From Dyella silvatica (GTDB lineage: Bacteria > Pseudomonadota > Gammaproteobacteria > Xanthomonadales > Rhodanobacteraceae), in assembly GCF_026283955.1 (NCBI RefSeq), contig NZ_JAPDPE010000009.1, positions 1 through 64,000 on the forward strand: a DNA stretch of 64,000 bases, in the 5' to 3' direction. Below the pieces are notes generated by a model that worked only from the letters and a program-made list of their open reading frames with translations, had not been told where the DNA came from and did no database searches. Within the stretch, counting starts at the first letter, position 1. Every line of letters begins with the position of its first letter. The position numbers and the translations under genes are program-made. Shown piece after piece: positions 43,991-52,610 of this stretch.

Positions 43991-44130
43991 CACCTTGAAG
44001 AAGTGGGTGCGGACGCCAAGGAATTTTGACTTGGATCAGACTGAGTTGTTGTCATGATGGTTGCCTAATCCGGACCAAAAAAGTATCAAGCGCTGCAGGG
44101 TCGAATGAAAGCTGGATTGTGTTCATCGCC

Positions 44131-44157
44131 ATGTCCGCTTCCGACCCATAACGGACA
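44131..44157. repeat. Array palindrome
   Basis: ATGTCCGCTTC, CGACCC, ATAACGGACA. Confidence 0.75.
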
Positions 44158-44253
44158 GCTTCACCGGAGGCCCCGTGTCGATCCTGCAGGCGCTCGTTCG
44201 TCGCATACAAGAAGGTGACCACGCCGGTCACCCTTCATGCTAAGGAGAAAATC

Positions 44254-44610
44254 ATGTCCTACATCGATGGTTTCGTGATCGCCGTACCCAACGCCAACCG
44301 CGAACAGTTCATTGCGCACGCCCGTACCTTCGACGCCATTCTCGTGGAGTTCGGCGCGATCCGGGTGGTGGAGTGTTGGGGCGACGAGGTGCCCGACGGC
44401 AAGCTCACCGATTTCCGCCGTGCCGTGCAGGCGACGCAGGATGAATCTGTGGTGTTCTCCTGGGTGGAATGGCCCGACAAGGCCACTCGCGATGCCGGCA
44501 TGGCGAAATTCATGCAAGACCCGCGCATGGAAGCCGCTGCTGACTGTCCTTTCGATGGCAAGCGAATGATCTTTGGCGGCTTCAAGCCGGTGGTTAGCCT
44601 GCCGGACTAG
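44254..44610 (+). CDS. DUF1428 family protein
   Basis: 118 residues: MSYIDGFVIAVPNANREQFI, VVECWGDEVPDGKLTDFRRA, MAKFMQDPRM and a C-terminal GKRMIFGGFKPVV are the family signature (ferredoxin-like dimeric barrel, E. coli YbaA type). AAGGAG lies 7 bases before the ATG at 44254. Function unknown; frequent cassette cargo. Confidence 0.9.
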   Translation: MSYIDGFVIAVPNANREQFIAHARTFDAILVEFGAIRVVECWGDEVPDGKLTDFRRAVQATQDESVVFSWVEWPDKATRDAGMAKFMQDPRMEAAADCPFDGKRMIFGGFKPVVSLPD

Positions 44611-44641
44611 GGTGGCCTTGAGCTGCGCGCTTTCAAAGCAA

Positions 44642-44668
44642 CGTCCGCTTCCAACCCGAGGCGGACAT
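44642..44668. repeat. Array palindrome
   Basis: CGTCCGCTTC, CAACCC, GAGGCGGACAT. Confidence 0.8.
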
Positions 44669-44687
44669 CACCCACGGGACGGTTTTG

Positions 44688-45074
44688 ATGAGCACATGGA
44701 GACGCCGGGCGATTCAGTTCCTTCCGGAGTATCGGCAGGCCATTGAAGGTTCCGACACCCCTATGGTCTTGTGGATCGAGCTCGTCCTACGGTTCGAAGA
44801 TGCGTTCGTAGCGAACGATCAACGGCTGCTAGGTCGTTTTCTGGAATATGCGGCGTGGTGCATGTCGGACGCCGCCGGTCGCCTACCCAGCCAATCATCG
44901 ACGGCTGTTGCTTGTGCGTTCTACGAGCACTTGCCAACGCACAGGGAATATTGGCCGTACTTTCGTTCGTGGTTCTCGCCACAGCAGTTCACCGCGCTGA
45001 TTCCGGTCTTTAGCTACCACCTGAGCGACGGGGATATGGCTGATCTGAAAAAATGCTACGCAAGCGCAAGCTAA
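44688..45074 (+). CDS. DUF7674-like protein
   Basis: 128 residues: LPEYRQAIEGSDTPMVLWIE, LEYAAWCM, TAVACAFYEHLPTHREYWPY, SWFSPQQF, TALIPVFSYHLS. The mix LPEYR ... TAVxxxFYEHLP is typical of a small family of unknown function (I believe DUF7674). An all-helical cytoplasmic protein. No strong ribosome site. Confidence 0.7.
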   Translation: MSTWRRRAIQFLPEYRQAIEGSDTPMVLWIELVLRFEDAFVANDQRLLGRFLEYAAWCMSDAAGRLPSQSSTAVACAFYEHLPTHREYWPYFRSWFSPQQFTALIPVFSYHLSDGDMADLKKCYASAS

Positions 45075-45083
45075 AATTCGCAA

Positions 45084-45110
45084 GGTCCGCTTCTGACCCG
45101 AAGGGGACAT
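45084..45110. repeat. Array palindrome, last clear copy
   Basis: GGTCCGCTTC, TGACCC, GAAGGGGACAT. Confidence 0.75.
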
Positions 45111-45135
45111 CCCGGCGGCATGATGAGGTTTATGG

Positions 45136-45421
45136 ATGAGCTACGAATACGTCGAGTAGGTGCTGGCCAACTAACCTGGCATCTGGCATCGGTCAAAGCA
45201 AAACAGCTCAGAACGGCATTGGGTTAGCCATCAAGCGCAACCCGGGCTTCGCTGTGAGCTTGCGCACCGAGCTCGACCATATGCTTGGTGACGATGCCTT
45301 CTCATGGAAGGGCGCACTAGCCGTACTTTGATGTGCCGAGGACGAGCTGGTCGCTAGGCAATACATCGGGAGCTTGCTGTGGCATGGCCTGTCTCGCTCC
45401 GGGCACCCAAGAGTGGCTTAG
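45136..45421 (+). pseudogene. Decayed cassette gene
   Basis: Starts MSYEYVE and stops at once (TAG). An in-frame later stretch reads LAIKRNPGFAVSLRTELDH, MLGDDAFSWKGALAVL, a TGA, then AEDELVARQYIGSLLWHGL and SRSGHPRVA before a TAG. The coherent protein pattern interrupted by stops, with a length not divisible by three, shows a broken gene at the right end of the array. Confidence 0.6.
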
Positions 45422-45438
45422 CTGGGTTGGCTCAAGCT

Positions 45439-45461
45439 ATATCCGTTTTCGACGGCGACGT
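45439..45461. repeat. Possible array palindrome remnant
   Basis: ATATCCGTTTTCGACGGCG and GACGT: only the left half is recognisable. It marks the right edge of the array. Confidence 0.3.
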
Positions 45462-45553
45462 CAGTCGATCAACAGCTCGCCTGCCGCCGGCATCAATCAC
45501 CACCTGGCCTCCCTCTTTGGCGAAAGGAGGGATGTGCAGCACAGCCACTGCTT

Positions 45554-46294
45554 TCAACCCTGCGCGGCGCCAATGGCACCCGTGGCCACCACGGGTCCGG
45601 TGGGTTGACCGGTTGGCGAGCCGCCCATGGGCTCCACGGATACGGCGAGGGCGGCTGTGGGGCCCAGCCTCGCCAGCAGGGCGCGGTCGAGCTTCAGCGT
45701 GGTGGGCGCATGGGTAGCGATCATGCCGACGGAGATGGGCTTTTGCCCGGAAGGCACCAGCCACAGCTGAGGTGCTTTCCCTTGGGCGAACGACGTTGGG
45801 ACCACGGGCACGACGATGATGCGGGCCTGTTGGATATCCATTGCCGCCGTCCAACCCACATGGCCATCCGTCTGGGTGATGGAGGACGCCATGAACGGAA
45901 CGGCTGGCGACGACGGCGCCATGCGCGGGCCCGTTGTGACAACAAGAAGCAACAGGCACGCTGCCGCCAGAGTACTGGCGCCCAGGCCGAGCCAATGCCA
46001 GAAGCGGAGATTCTCCCAGAGCCCGGAACGCATCGGCGCCACGCGTGCGCGCTCTTGCAGGTCAAATCGAAGCGCGTGCTGGATTCGTGCCCATACATGG
46101 TCGGGCGGTTCAATGGGCGGAATCTCTTCGCTCAAGGGTTGCAGTCTGCGATGCCAAAGATTCACGGCGGTAGCGGCCTCGTCGCTGGTTTGCACCTCTG
46201 ATGCCACTTGGGCACGCGCATCGGCATCCAACACGCCCAGTACATACTCGGCATACCGAAGCTGTGAATGATCCTGGTCAAGTGGCGTATTCAT
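45554..46294 (-). CDS. Anti-sigma factor (RskA-type)
   Basis: 246 residues. The N-terminal cytoplasmic anti-sigma region (LRYAEYVLGVLDADARAQVA, LWHRRLQPL) is followed by one transmembrane helix (WLGLGASTLAAACLLLLVV) and a periplasmic RskA C-terminal-like domain (KAPQLWLVPSGQKPISVGMI, LAVSVEPMGGSPTGQPTGPV). Its ATG overlaps the sigma factor stop by 4 bases. It should hold the ECF sigma factor at the membrane until released by proteolysis. Confidence 0.9.
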   Translation of the reverse strand: MNTPLDQDHSQLRYAEYVLGVLDADARAQVASEVQTSDEAATAVNLWHRRLQPLSEEIPPIEPPDHVWARIQHALRFDLQERARVAPMRSGLWENLRFWHWLGLGASTLAAACLLLLVVTTGPRMAPSSPAVPFMASSITQTDGHVGWTAAMDIQQARIIVVPVVPTSFAQGKAPQLWLVPSGQKPISVGMIATHAPTTLKLDRALLARLGPTAALAVSVEPMGGSPTGQPTGPVVATGAIGAAQG

Positions 46295-46848
46295 GTGTCC
46301 AGGCACGTGCGAAGTTGCAGCAATCCACGGCGAATCCAGCTCTTCATCGTCCCCAGCGGCACATGACATCGTGCAGCCAGTTCGCTATAGGTGGCTCCCG
46401 CGAAGAATGCTTCGCGCACCGACTGACGCTGCCTGGGTTCCAGAGCCTGCAGGCACTCCCACAGACGCCGATGCTCCTGGGTCGCTTCGGCTTGAGTAGC
46501 GGGTCCCGGTTGTTCGTCGACAAGATCATCCAGGTCAGCTGACCGGGATGACGGATGCTCATGGCGTTGCCGCAAGCGGTCTATCGCCTTGTTACGGGCG
46601 AGTGCCATCAACCAGGTGATAGCACTCGCCCGCCCTGCGTCGAAGCTCTCGGCTCGACGCCACACGGTGGTATAGATTTCCTGGAGCACTTCTTCCGCCT
46701 CTCCATGATCGGCGAGCATGCGTAGGCAGACTCCAAACAACTTAGCGGCAGTGCGTCGATAGAGTTCGGCAAAAGCGCTCTGGTTGCCGATGGCAACTTG
46801 CACAAGCACTTCAGATAACTCGTCTCGTTCGTTGGCGAGAGGGCTCAT
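46291..46848 (-). CDS. ECF RNA polymerase sigma factor (SigK-like)
   Basis: 185 residues. Region 2 is AFAELYRRTAAKLFGVCLRM with EEVLQEIYTTVWRRAESFD and ITWLMALARNKAIDRLR. Region 4 is LQALEPRQRQSVREAFFAG, TYSELAARCHVPLGTMKSWI. This matches the SigK branch whose partners are RskA-type anti-sigma factors. The ATG at 46848 (MSPLANERDEL) is chosen; the upstream open frame lacks homology. Likely controls itself and the adjacent fasciclin gene. Confidence 0.92.
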   Translation of the reverse strand: MSPLANERDELSEVLVQVAIGNQSAFAELYRRTAAKLFGVCLRMLADHGEAEEVLQEIYTTVWRRAESFDAGRASAITWLMALARNKAIDRLRQRHEHPSSRSADLDDLVDEQPGPATQAEATQEHRRLWECLQALEPRQRQSVREAFFAGATYSELAARCHVPLGTMKSWIRRGLLQLRTCLDT

Positions 46849-47048
46849 GGATGTGCCTAAGTGCGCCGGCTTCCGGGGTTGGTCCGGTGAAACAAGTACC
46901 TGCTTCAGCATGGAACCTCGCAAGCCGGTTTGGCAAGTTGATTCCGGCACAAGGTCCGTGACGGAATTTCTGGCGTCTGATGACCAGGTGTCGCCGCACC
47001 GTTCGGTGCGGGCGGCGACATGGGAAGGCCCGTGCTTGCACGCGGCAA

Positions 47049-47633
47049 TCAGGGCATCAGTACTTTGTCGACGACGTGAATCACGCCGTTGGACTGAATA
47101 ACGTCGCCGATGGTGACGTGCGCTGTATTTCCTTTGGCATCCGCCACGGCCCAGCCGTCGCCATCCTTGCTGACGGTCAGCGTTTCGCCCTGTACCGTCT
47201 TGAGCTCAGCCTTGCCGCCGCCAGCGTCCACCTTCATCGACAGATCCTTCGCAGTCAGTCGCCCTGGCACGACGTGATAGGTAAGGATTTTGACCAAGCT
47301 CGCTTTGTTCTCAGGTTTGATCAATGTATCGACCGTGCCTGCCGGCAATGCCGCAAAGGCCTCGTTGGTCGGTGCAAAAACGGTAAACGGGCCGGGGCCG
47401 GACAAGGTATCTACCAGCCCCCCCGCCTTCACCGCTGCAACCAGCGTGGTGTGATCCTTGGAGTTCACGGCATTCTGGATGATGTTCTTGGTGGGATACA
47501 TAGCAGCGCCGCCGACCATCACGGATGCGGGAGCATCCATGGCACCGGCGATGGCCAACGGTGAAAGCGAGGTGGCGCCCAGTACCAGGGCAACGCCAAA
47601 CAGCACCGAACCCGCGCGTTGATTACTTTTCAT
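47049..47633 (-). CDS. Secreted fasciclin-domain protein
   Basis: 194 residues: signal peptide (GVALVLGATSLSPLAIAGA) and one FAS1 domain (TLVAAVKAGGLVDTLSGPGP, FTVFAPTNEAFAALP, ILTYHVVPGRLTAKDL, and the end GVIHVVDKVLMP). Such proteins mediate adhesion in the periplasm or outside. GGAG lies 8 bases before the ATG at 47633. It lies 200 bases upstream of the sigma/anti-sigma pair on the same strand, the same gene set as mycobacterial sigK-rskA-mpt70/83. Confidence 0.93.
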   Translation of the reverse strand: MKSNQRAGSVLFGVALVLGATSLSPLAIAGAMDAPASVMVGGAAMYPTKNIIQNAVNSKDHTTLVAAVKAGGLVDTLSGPGPFTVFAPTNEAFAALPAGTVDTLIKPENKASLVKILTYHVVPGRLTAKDLSMKVDAGGGKAELKTVQGETLTVSKDGDGWAVADAKGNTAHVTIGDVIQSNGVIHVVDKVLMP

Positions 47634-48113
47634 GATCATCTCCGTAACTAGCGACTTCCGGCTGGAAGCACAGTTAGATACGAGCGTAGGCAAACAACGG
47701 ATGCAGGCGTATGCAAAAAATATCGCTGATCGGGCCGTAGAGAGGGGCTGCGTGGCCCGGCCGCAGCCTCCATCTGCGAACAGGCTCTGCGTTAGGTCGA
47801 GAGCCTAGGGTTCCATGGAACCCTAGGCCTCCAGTATGGCAACTGTCCAAATCGCCGGGAGTATCGCCATGTCTGTGCAGCCAACAGGCGATCCGTTATT
47901 CCTATGGAACCGAGCGAAAATCGTCGATCAGAAGTTGCCGCTAAAGCTTCGGGAGCGGCTATTCAGCTAGTAGACGGCGTAATCGATTTCATGTTTGTTT
48001 TTAGTGCCTTGGCCTGGTATTTCCGGCGTTTTATTTCGCACGGAATTCATCTGCGCTAGTGCTACCTTTGGCCGATCGGCGCGCGTGTTGCCGATTTGAA
48101 AAGGGGATGGCGC
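47634..48113. other. Intergenic stretch with a long palindrome
   Basis: 480 bases, no supported gene. It holds the perfect palindrome at 47803-47828 and the promoter region of the fasciclin gene (minus) and of the secreted protein (plus). Confidence 0.4.
47803..47828. promoter_or_regulatory. 26-base perfect palindrome
   Basis: Half-site GCCTAGGGTTCCA followed by its exact complement, with no spacer. No T-run. It lies 170 bases upstream of the fasciclin gene and 286 upstream of the plus-strand gene. A protein-binding site or cruciform is likely. Confidence 0.55.
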
Positions 48114-48584
48114 ATGTTGGGTTCATTGCAAAAATTTGTTTCGTGCCGCACCGCTCTGGCTGGGTTGCTCGCTGTGGGTTTGTCGGTTTCTGCGTTTGCC
48201 GCGCCGTCGTCGCAGGCAAATGGTTTGGGTCAATCGTGGCCGAATGCGCGCGATGTCAGCGCCAGCCCGAATTGGCATGTATACGTGTTTGAACGCGATG
48301 GTGTCCGCTACATCCAGGTCAATGATCTCAACGGTACGGTGCGCGGCGCTTTTGCCACGGCGAACGGTACCTATGTGGTCTTGCCGATCGGTGTCGACGC
48401 CGGGCATATCGGTACGCCACAGCGGCCACTGCCGACGCTGCGGTCAGCACCTAGCGAAATGGTTTATCGCGATAGCGCGGTGCAGCTTCAGCTGATCCCG
48501 CAGAGCAACGGCGACGTGGGCATGCGGGCTTTTGATTCGACCTGCAATGACCCGTTCAAGTGCGGCGGTATGCAAATGCAATAA
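48114..48584 (+). CDS. Small secreted protein, unknown
   Basis: 156 residues: signal peptide (LAGLLAVGLSVSAFA), then NWHVYVFERDGVRYIQVNDL and TANGTYVVLPIGVDA, ending with a two-Cys tail CNDPFKCGGMQMQ. AAGGGG lies 8 bases before the ATG at 48114. No named family; a conserved periplasmic protein of Xanthomonadales type is plausible. Confidence 0.7.
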   Translation: MLGSLQKFVSCRTALAGLLAVGLSVSAFAAPSSQANGLGQSWPNARDVSASPNWHVYVFERDGVRYIQVNDLNGTVRGAFATANGTYVVLPIGVDAGHIGTPQRPLPTLRSAPSEMVYRDSAVQLQLIPQSNGDVGMRAFDSTCNDPFKCGGMQMQ

Positions 48585-48610
48585 AGGTCGGTTCTCTGCC
48601 GGCGGCTTAT

Positions 48611-50257
48611 TCAGCCGTGAGCCGTAAGCTTGGGAGTGGCAGCGAGCGTCGTTGCCCGCTCCCCGGTGGCCGCGTCATGCAGCAACATGGTGACCCGAAT
48701 GCCATCGGGTAGCGGCAGCATGTGCGGATCGCCGCCGTAGATGCGCGCATGATCGCGTATCGCATCCAGGCCCAGGCCGCTGGCTCCGAGGCGCGGCGCC
48801 AGCTGTTCGATATCGACGCTTTGGCTGGTGTTGTTGCCGCTGCCTTCGAGCCGGAGCACAGCCCAGCGGTGGCCGCGTGTCTCGCCGCCGCGCAAATACA
48901 GGCGCACGTGGGTAAACGAACGTTGGGTAAACAGATACACCATGGTTTCGCAGGCCAGCCGATACAGCGCCGTATGTACGTTTGACGATAGCTGGCTGAG
49001 GCCGCGTCCGCGCACTTCGCAGCGATAGCTCACGCCGGCCTCTTCCAGTGCCTGTGCCATCGCACCGTCGCGCAGGCCGGCGAGCAGGCCACGGTCGCGC
49101 CATGCGCGGGGATACAGGCCATCGGCGAGGCGGTGCACCTGGTGCTGGGTGATGGCGACTTGCCGATAGTAGCCATGCTCTTCGGCGGGAGGCAGCAGGT
49201 GGCGCAGGCGGTTCAGCAGGCGGCCGTGCATTTGCTGCATGGCGCCGCCAATCTGCTCCAGCGCAAACGCGGTTTGACGCATGCGCAGCTCACCAAGGTA
49301 AAGCCCTTGCTGGGCCAGATATAAGGCTTGCTTGCCGTCGATCTGGCCGCGCCGCTGTTGTTCGTTCTGTACGGTTATGCGCGCGCCCAGCATCAGCAGC
49401 GAGGTGACGGCGAAGGCCATGAATGCCTGTGGCTGCAGGGTCTCCTGGCTGGGGGTCATCGGCAGGGTCAGGCAGATGCAGACGCAGGCGGCGCTGCCAG
49501 CCAGGGCGGCGCCATACCAGCCGTGTTTAAGGGTCAGCCAGGCCACCGGCAGAAACATCGCGATCCGCGCGATCTGCTTGGTGTCGCCGGTGGCTTCGGC
49601 GCTTAGCCAGGTCAGCAGGGCCAGCGCCGGCAGCAACAGCATCAGGCTGTCGAGCAGTACGCGGTTGTCGGCCAGGTGAGAAAGCACCGTGCGCAGCGAT
49701 CCGGCACGCAGCTCGAAGGTCACCATCAACACCAGCGGCACCACCGTGAGGATGCCCAGATAGTTGCCGAAGAAGAAGCCCACCGCGTGCAGCGGCATCA
49801 CCTGGAAAGGCGGCTGGCCCGGCGGCAGCTGGGCGGTAGTGAGGATGCCGAAGCCGGCCACTGCACAGATCAATGAAACCAGCAGCATGCAAACCAGCAG
49901 CATGCCGACGTTGACCAGCCTTTGGGTGGGAAACATCAGCAGGCGCTTGCGAAACCACCATGCCACCGGCATGGCCAACAGCATGGCCGGGATCGCTTGC
50001 AGCAAAACCCAGGTCAGGCCGAAATTATCGATGCATTGATAGCTTAAATACGCTCGCGGCAAGAACTCGCCCAGGACCAGGGCGGGCCAATAGCGATAGG
50101 GCAACAGCAGCAGGCAGCTAAGGCGTAGCCCGGCGTAAAGCATCCACTGCACATCTGAGATATGGCGCAGAAATGAGTAACTCACGGCATAGGCTATGAC
50201 TATGACGACATGCCATAGCCAAACACGCTCCCCCTTTGCCTTTTGCATAATCCCCAT
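48611..50257 (-). CDS. MASE1-type membrane sensor histidine kinase
   Basis: 548 residues. About eight transmembrane helices of the MASE1 type fill residues 12-295 (WPALVLGEFLPRAYLSYQ, FFFGNYLGILTVVPLVLM). A cytoplasmic kinase-like part has QVHRLADGLYPRAWRDRGLL (dimerisation region, H-box weak), an ATPase domain with TALYRLACETMVYLFT, and GASGLGLDAIRDHARIYGG. The phosphoacceptor His is not obvious. No response regulator adjacent, so an orphan sensor. Confidence 0.75.
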   Translation of the reverse strand: MGIMQKAKGERVWLWHVVIVIAYAVSYSFLRHISDVQWMLYAGLRLSCLLLLPYRYWPALVLGEFLPRAYLSYQCIDNFGLTWVLLQAIPAMLLAMPVAWWFRKRLLMFPTQRLVNVGMLLVCMLLVSLICAVAGFGILTTAQLPPGQPPFQVMPLHAVGFFFGNYLGILTVVPLVLMVTFELRAGSLRTVLSHLADNRVLLDSLMLLLPALALLTWLSAEATGDTKQIARIAMFLPVAWLTLKHGWYGAALAGSAACVCICLTLPMTPSQETLQPQAFMAFAVTSLLMLGARITVQNEQQRRGQIDGKQALYLAQQGLYLGELRMRQTAFALEQIGGAMQQMHGRLLNRLRHLLPPAEEHGYYRQVAITQHQVHRLADGLYPRAWRDRGLLAGLRDGAMAQALEEAGVSYRCEVRGRGLSQLSSNVHTALYRLACETMVYLFTQRSFTHVRLYLRGGETRGHRWAVLRLEGSGNNTSQSVDIEQLAPRLGASGLGLDAIRDHARIYGGDPHMLPLPDGIRVTMLLHDAATGERATTLAATPKLTAHG

Positions 50258-50580
50258 TTCCCCTTAAGGCTTGGACGTTATATTCCGCGGACATGCCGCC
50301 GCAGACATCCATGAATCGGACCTTTCGAGGGTGAACTTGCTTGCTAATCAACCCTCTGCGCTGGGCTTTCGGCTCCCCCTAGGCCCGGCGCGGCTGCGGG
50401 CATGATAGGGCCGATGAAGGCTACTAAGCGTGAAGACCGTCGTAGATGTTGGGCTGATGGCGGCGTGTACGGGCATGCGTCAGTGCGGATTTCCCGCCAA
50501 CTTGCAGGCGCGGGCGAGGCCATGCTTTTCATTCGGTGCCGTACGCGCAACCATGCCGGTCTTGCCCCAAGTGATTACGT
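50258..50580. other. Divergent intergenic region
   Basis: 323 bases between the divergent kinase gene and DUF6630 gene. No small ORF, repeat or clear promoter motif seen. Confidence 0.35.
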
Positions 50581-51126
50581 ATGAACCCCTCCGACGATCC
50601 TTTTGAAAGCGAGTATGAGCACGGCCTGGATGAGGGCGCTGGCGACGGTGATTCGGTCGAGGCGCTGGTGTGGCAGTTGCTGTTGTTGATCAACCCGGGC
50701 GATGACGAAACGGCATTACAGCAGTTTGCCGCTTACCGCGAGGCGGTAGCCCATGCCGATGAGGACGAGATCGAGCCGGTCCAGGTGATCGGTCAGGTGA
50801 TCGACTGGCGCTCGGGCTTCTATGTGGACTGGAAAGACACGCCGTCGCTGGTGCAGGCGCTGGACGAGCTGTCGGCGCGCTGGAATCTTTCGATCGACTG
50901 GAGCGGCGACCCAGACGATGACGGCTTTTTTGAGAGTCACGATGCGGTTTCGCTGCTGGCTATCGCCTACGACTGCCTCGCTGCGTTTGGTTACACGCTG
51001 TGGTTATGGGAAACCGGCGGCGATAGTTATGCCGGCTGGATGACCTTGAAACGCGATGGCGAGACACTACGCGAGCTCGCCATCGACCTGGGAATTCACC
51101 TGCGGCTAGGCAGTGACGCGGAGTAG
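50581..51126 (+). CDS. DUF6630 family protein
   Basis: 181 residues, strongly acidic. QLLLLINPGDDETALQQFAA, then VIDWRSGFYVDWKDTPSLVQ and LSARWNLSIDW fit DUF6630 as I know it. No ribosome site is obvious before the ATG. Function unknown. Confidence 0.75.
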   Translation: MNPSDDPFESEYEHGLDEGAGDGDSVEALVWQLLLLINPGDDETALQQFAAYREAVAHADEDEIEPVQVIGQVIDWRSGFYVDWKDTPSLVQALDELSARWNLSIDWSGDPDDDGFFESHDAVSLLAIAYDCLAAFGYTLWLWETGGDSYAGWMTLKRDGETLRELAIDLGIHLRLGSDAE

Positions 51127-51197
51127 GGGCGAGGCGTGTTTTCTTAGCTTCCATGTGCGAGAAAGCTGTTGGCGTGACGGCACCCGATGAGGACACC

Positions 51198-51575
51198 ATG
51201 AAATTTCTAGTGATGATTTACACCGATGAAAGCCTGTTGAATGCGCTGCCACCCGGTGAGTTCGACCGCATGATGCGTGGTTGTTTTGCCCACACCGATG
51301 AGCTTAGCGCCAAAGGTTGTGTGCTTGATTCGCAGCAGCTCGAGGCACCGTCGACGGCCAAGTCGATCCGGGTCCGCAATGACCGCGTGACCATCGTCGA
51401 TGGCCCGTTTGCCGAAGCCAAGGAATGCCTGGGCGGGTTCAATCTGATCGAAGCGGAAAATATGGACGAGGCGGTACGCATCGCCGCGGAATTTCCGTGG
51501 ACACGCACCGGCTGCATCGAGATTCGGCCGGTACGCGACCTGATGGACGTGCGGCGCCGAGTCGGCGCGCTGTAG
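51198..51575 (+). CDS. YCII-family protein
   Basis: 125 residues: MKFLVMIYTDESLLNALPPG, TIVDGPFAEAKECLGGFNLI, IAAEFPWTRTGCIEIRPVRD. The DGPFAEAKE motif is the hallmark of the YCII/DGPF group often encoded next to ECF sigma factors. GAGGA lies 6 bases before the ATG at 51198. It is a second, distinct copy besides 25706. Confidence 0.9.
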   Translation: MKFLVMIYTDESLLNALPPGEFDRMMRGCFAHTDELSAKGCVLDSQQLEAPSTAKSIRVRNDRVTIVDGPFAEAKECLGGFNLIEAENMDEAVRIAAEFPWTRTGCIEIRPVRDLMDVRRRVGAL

Positions 51576-51619
51576 TGATGAGCTCCCTCTGCGCGAGGCC
51601 GCGCAGAGGGAGCTTACGC

Positions 51620-52474
51620 TCAGGGTTTGACGATTTCCGATTCCACCACCATGTCCAGCACGTAGGCGGTGTTGGGCGCATCGGCTGGCGGATTCTTGAT
51701 ATGGAAGCGCTTCAGGCGCAGCACGTTTCGCACGCCCGCTTGGTGGGTGTAGCCCTCGATATCTTGATATAGCGGCTGCCAGTCGCCGGGCTTGCCTGCT
51801 TCCAGCCCTTTGTCGTCGTAATGCCGTTCACGCACTTGCAGGCACTGCATGTTGGGAATCAGTGGATGGCTGCATGGCTTGGTTTGCGCCGCCACCTCCA
51901 TGAATACCGTACTGCCTTCGCCGCCGTAACGGGTTTCGGCGGTGGGCTTGCCGCTGAACTGCAAACTGTCGCCACTGTCGGTGACCAGGCTGAGCTGCGG
52001 CGCCTCACCGCTGGTTTGTAGGGTCACCTGCGGATGAGCTTGCAGGCGTTCGCCGATAGCGGCATCCATCGCCATCAGGGCCGGGTTGGAACAGGCCATC
52101 ATGGTTTGCGCCAACGCGGAGGTTTCCAGTCGGCCGTCTTTGATCCGGTAGCTGCCGCCCATGCCGTTGCAGCCCTTGCTGACGCTGATCCGGTCCTGGG
52201 TGAAGTTCAGTTGCGGCGAGTTGTCGTCGCCAACGAACAGCGCATCGATGCGTTTGCCATCGCGGCTGTTGGCCTGTTGCAGCTGCCAATGGAACTGGCT
52301 CAAGGAAAGCGGCAGGGCCGGGCTGGCGGCGGTTGCTGCCGTCGCTGCGGCCGCGGGGCCGGTAGTCGCTGGCGCGGTGGCTGTGTGGGCAGGTGTGCTG
52401 GTGTCCGTGCTTGGCGGCGGTGCCGGCGAGCAAGCGGCAAGCGCAAGCGGTAGCAGCAGTGAGCGGTATTTCAT
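51620..52474 (-). CDS. META-domain/DUF4377 lipoprotein
   Basis: 284 residues. Lipobox LALAAC with Cys at 15; a Thr/Ala/Pro-rich linker; a META/HslJ-like domain (GCNGMGGSYRIKDGRL, LAQTMMACSNPALMAMDAA); then a DUF4377-like C-terminus (NMQCLQVRERHYDDKG, DWQPLYQDIEGYTHQAGV, LRLKRF). GGGAG lies before the ATG. Outer-membrane lipoprotein; the two-domain form is common in Gammaproteobacteria, function unknown. Confidence 0.85.
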   Translation of the reverse strand: MKYRSLLLPLALAACSPAPPPSTDTSTPAHTATAPATTGPAAAATAATAASPALPLSLSQFHWQLQQANSRDGKRIDALFVGDDNSPQLNFTQDRISVSKGCNGMGGSYRIKDGRLETSALAQTMMACSNPALMAMDAAIGERLQAHPQVTLQTSGEAPQLSLVTDSGDSLQFSGKPTAETRYGGEGSTVFMEVAAQTKPCSHPLIPNMQCLQVRERHYDDKGLEAGKPGDWQPLYQDIEGYTHQAGVRNVLRLKRFHIKNPPADAPNTAYVLDMVVESEIVKP

Positions 52475-52610
52475 GGCGAGATCTCCCTGATCCTCTGGTG
52501 GATGCTTGCGATGGTGAGCGCAAAGCTTGGCTTTCGCCGTCGATCGGCAGCCAAGCTAATGCATCAAGCTGCACTGTGTCGTGAATGCGTGCTGGTGCCT
52601 GTACCGCGGA

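Noticed and set aside
30225-45110. Palindromes as rho-independent terminators
   Set aside because: None is followed by a T-run on the plus strand and the loop is conserved in sequence, which terminators do not need.
25209-45553. Integron integrase or transposase for the array
   Set aside because: No tyrosine recombinase or transposase motif found on either strand; if it exists it is outside the window.
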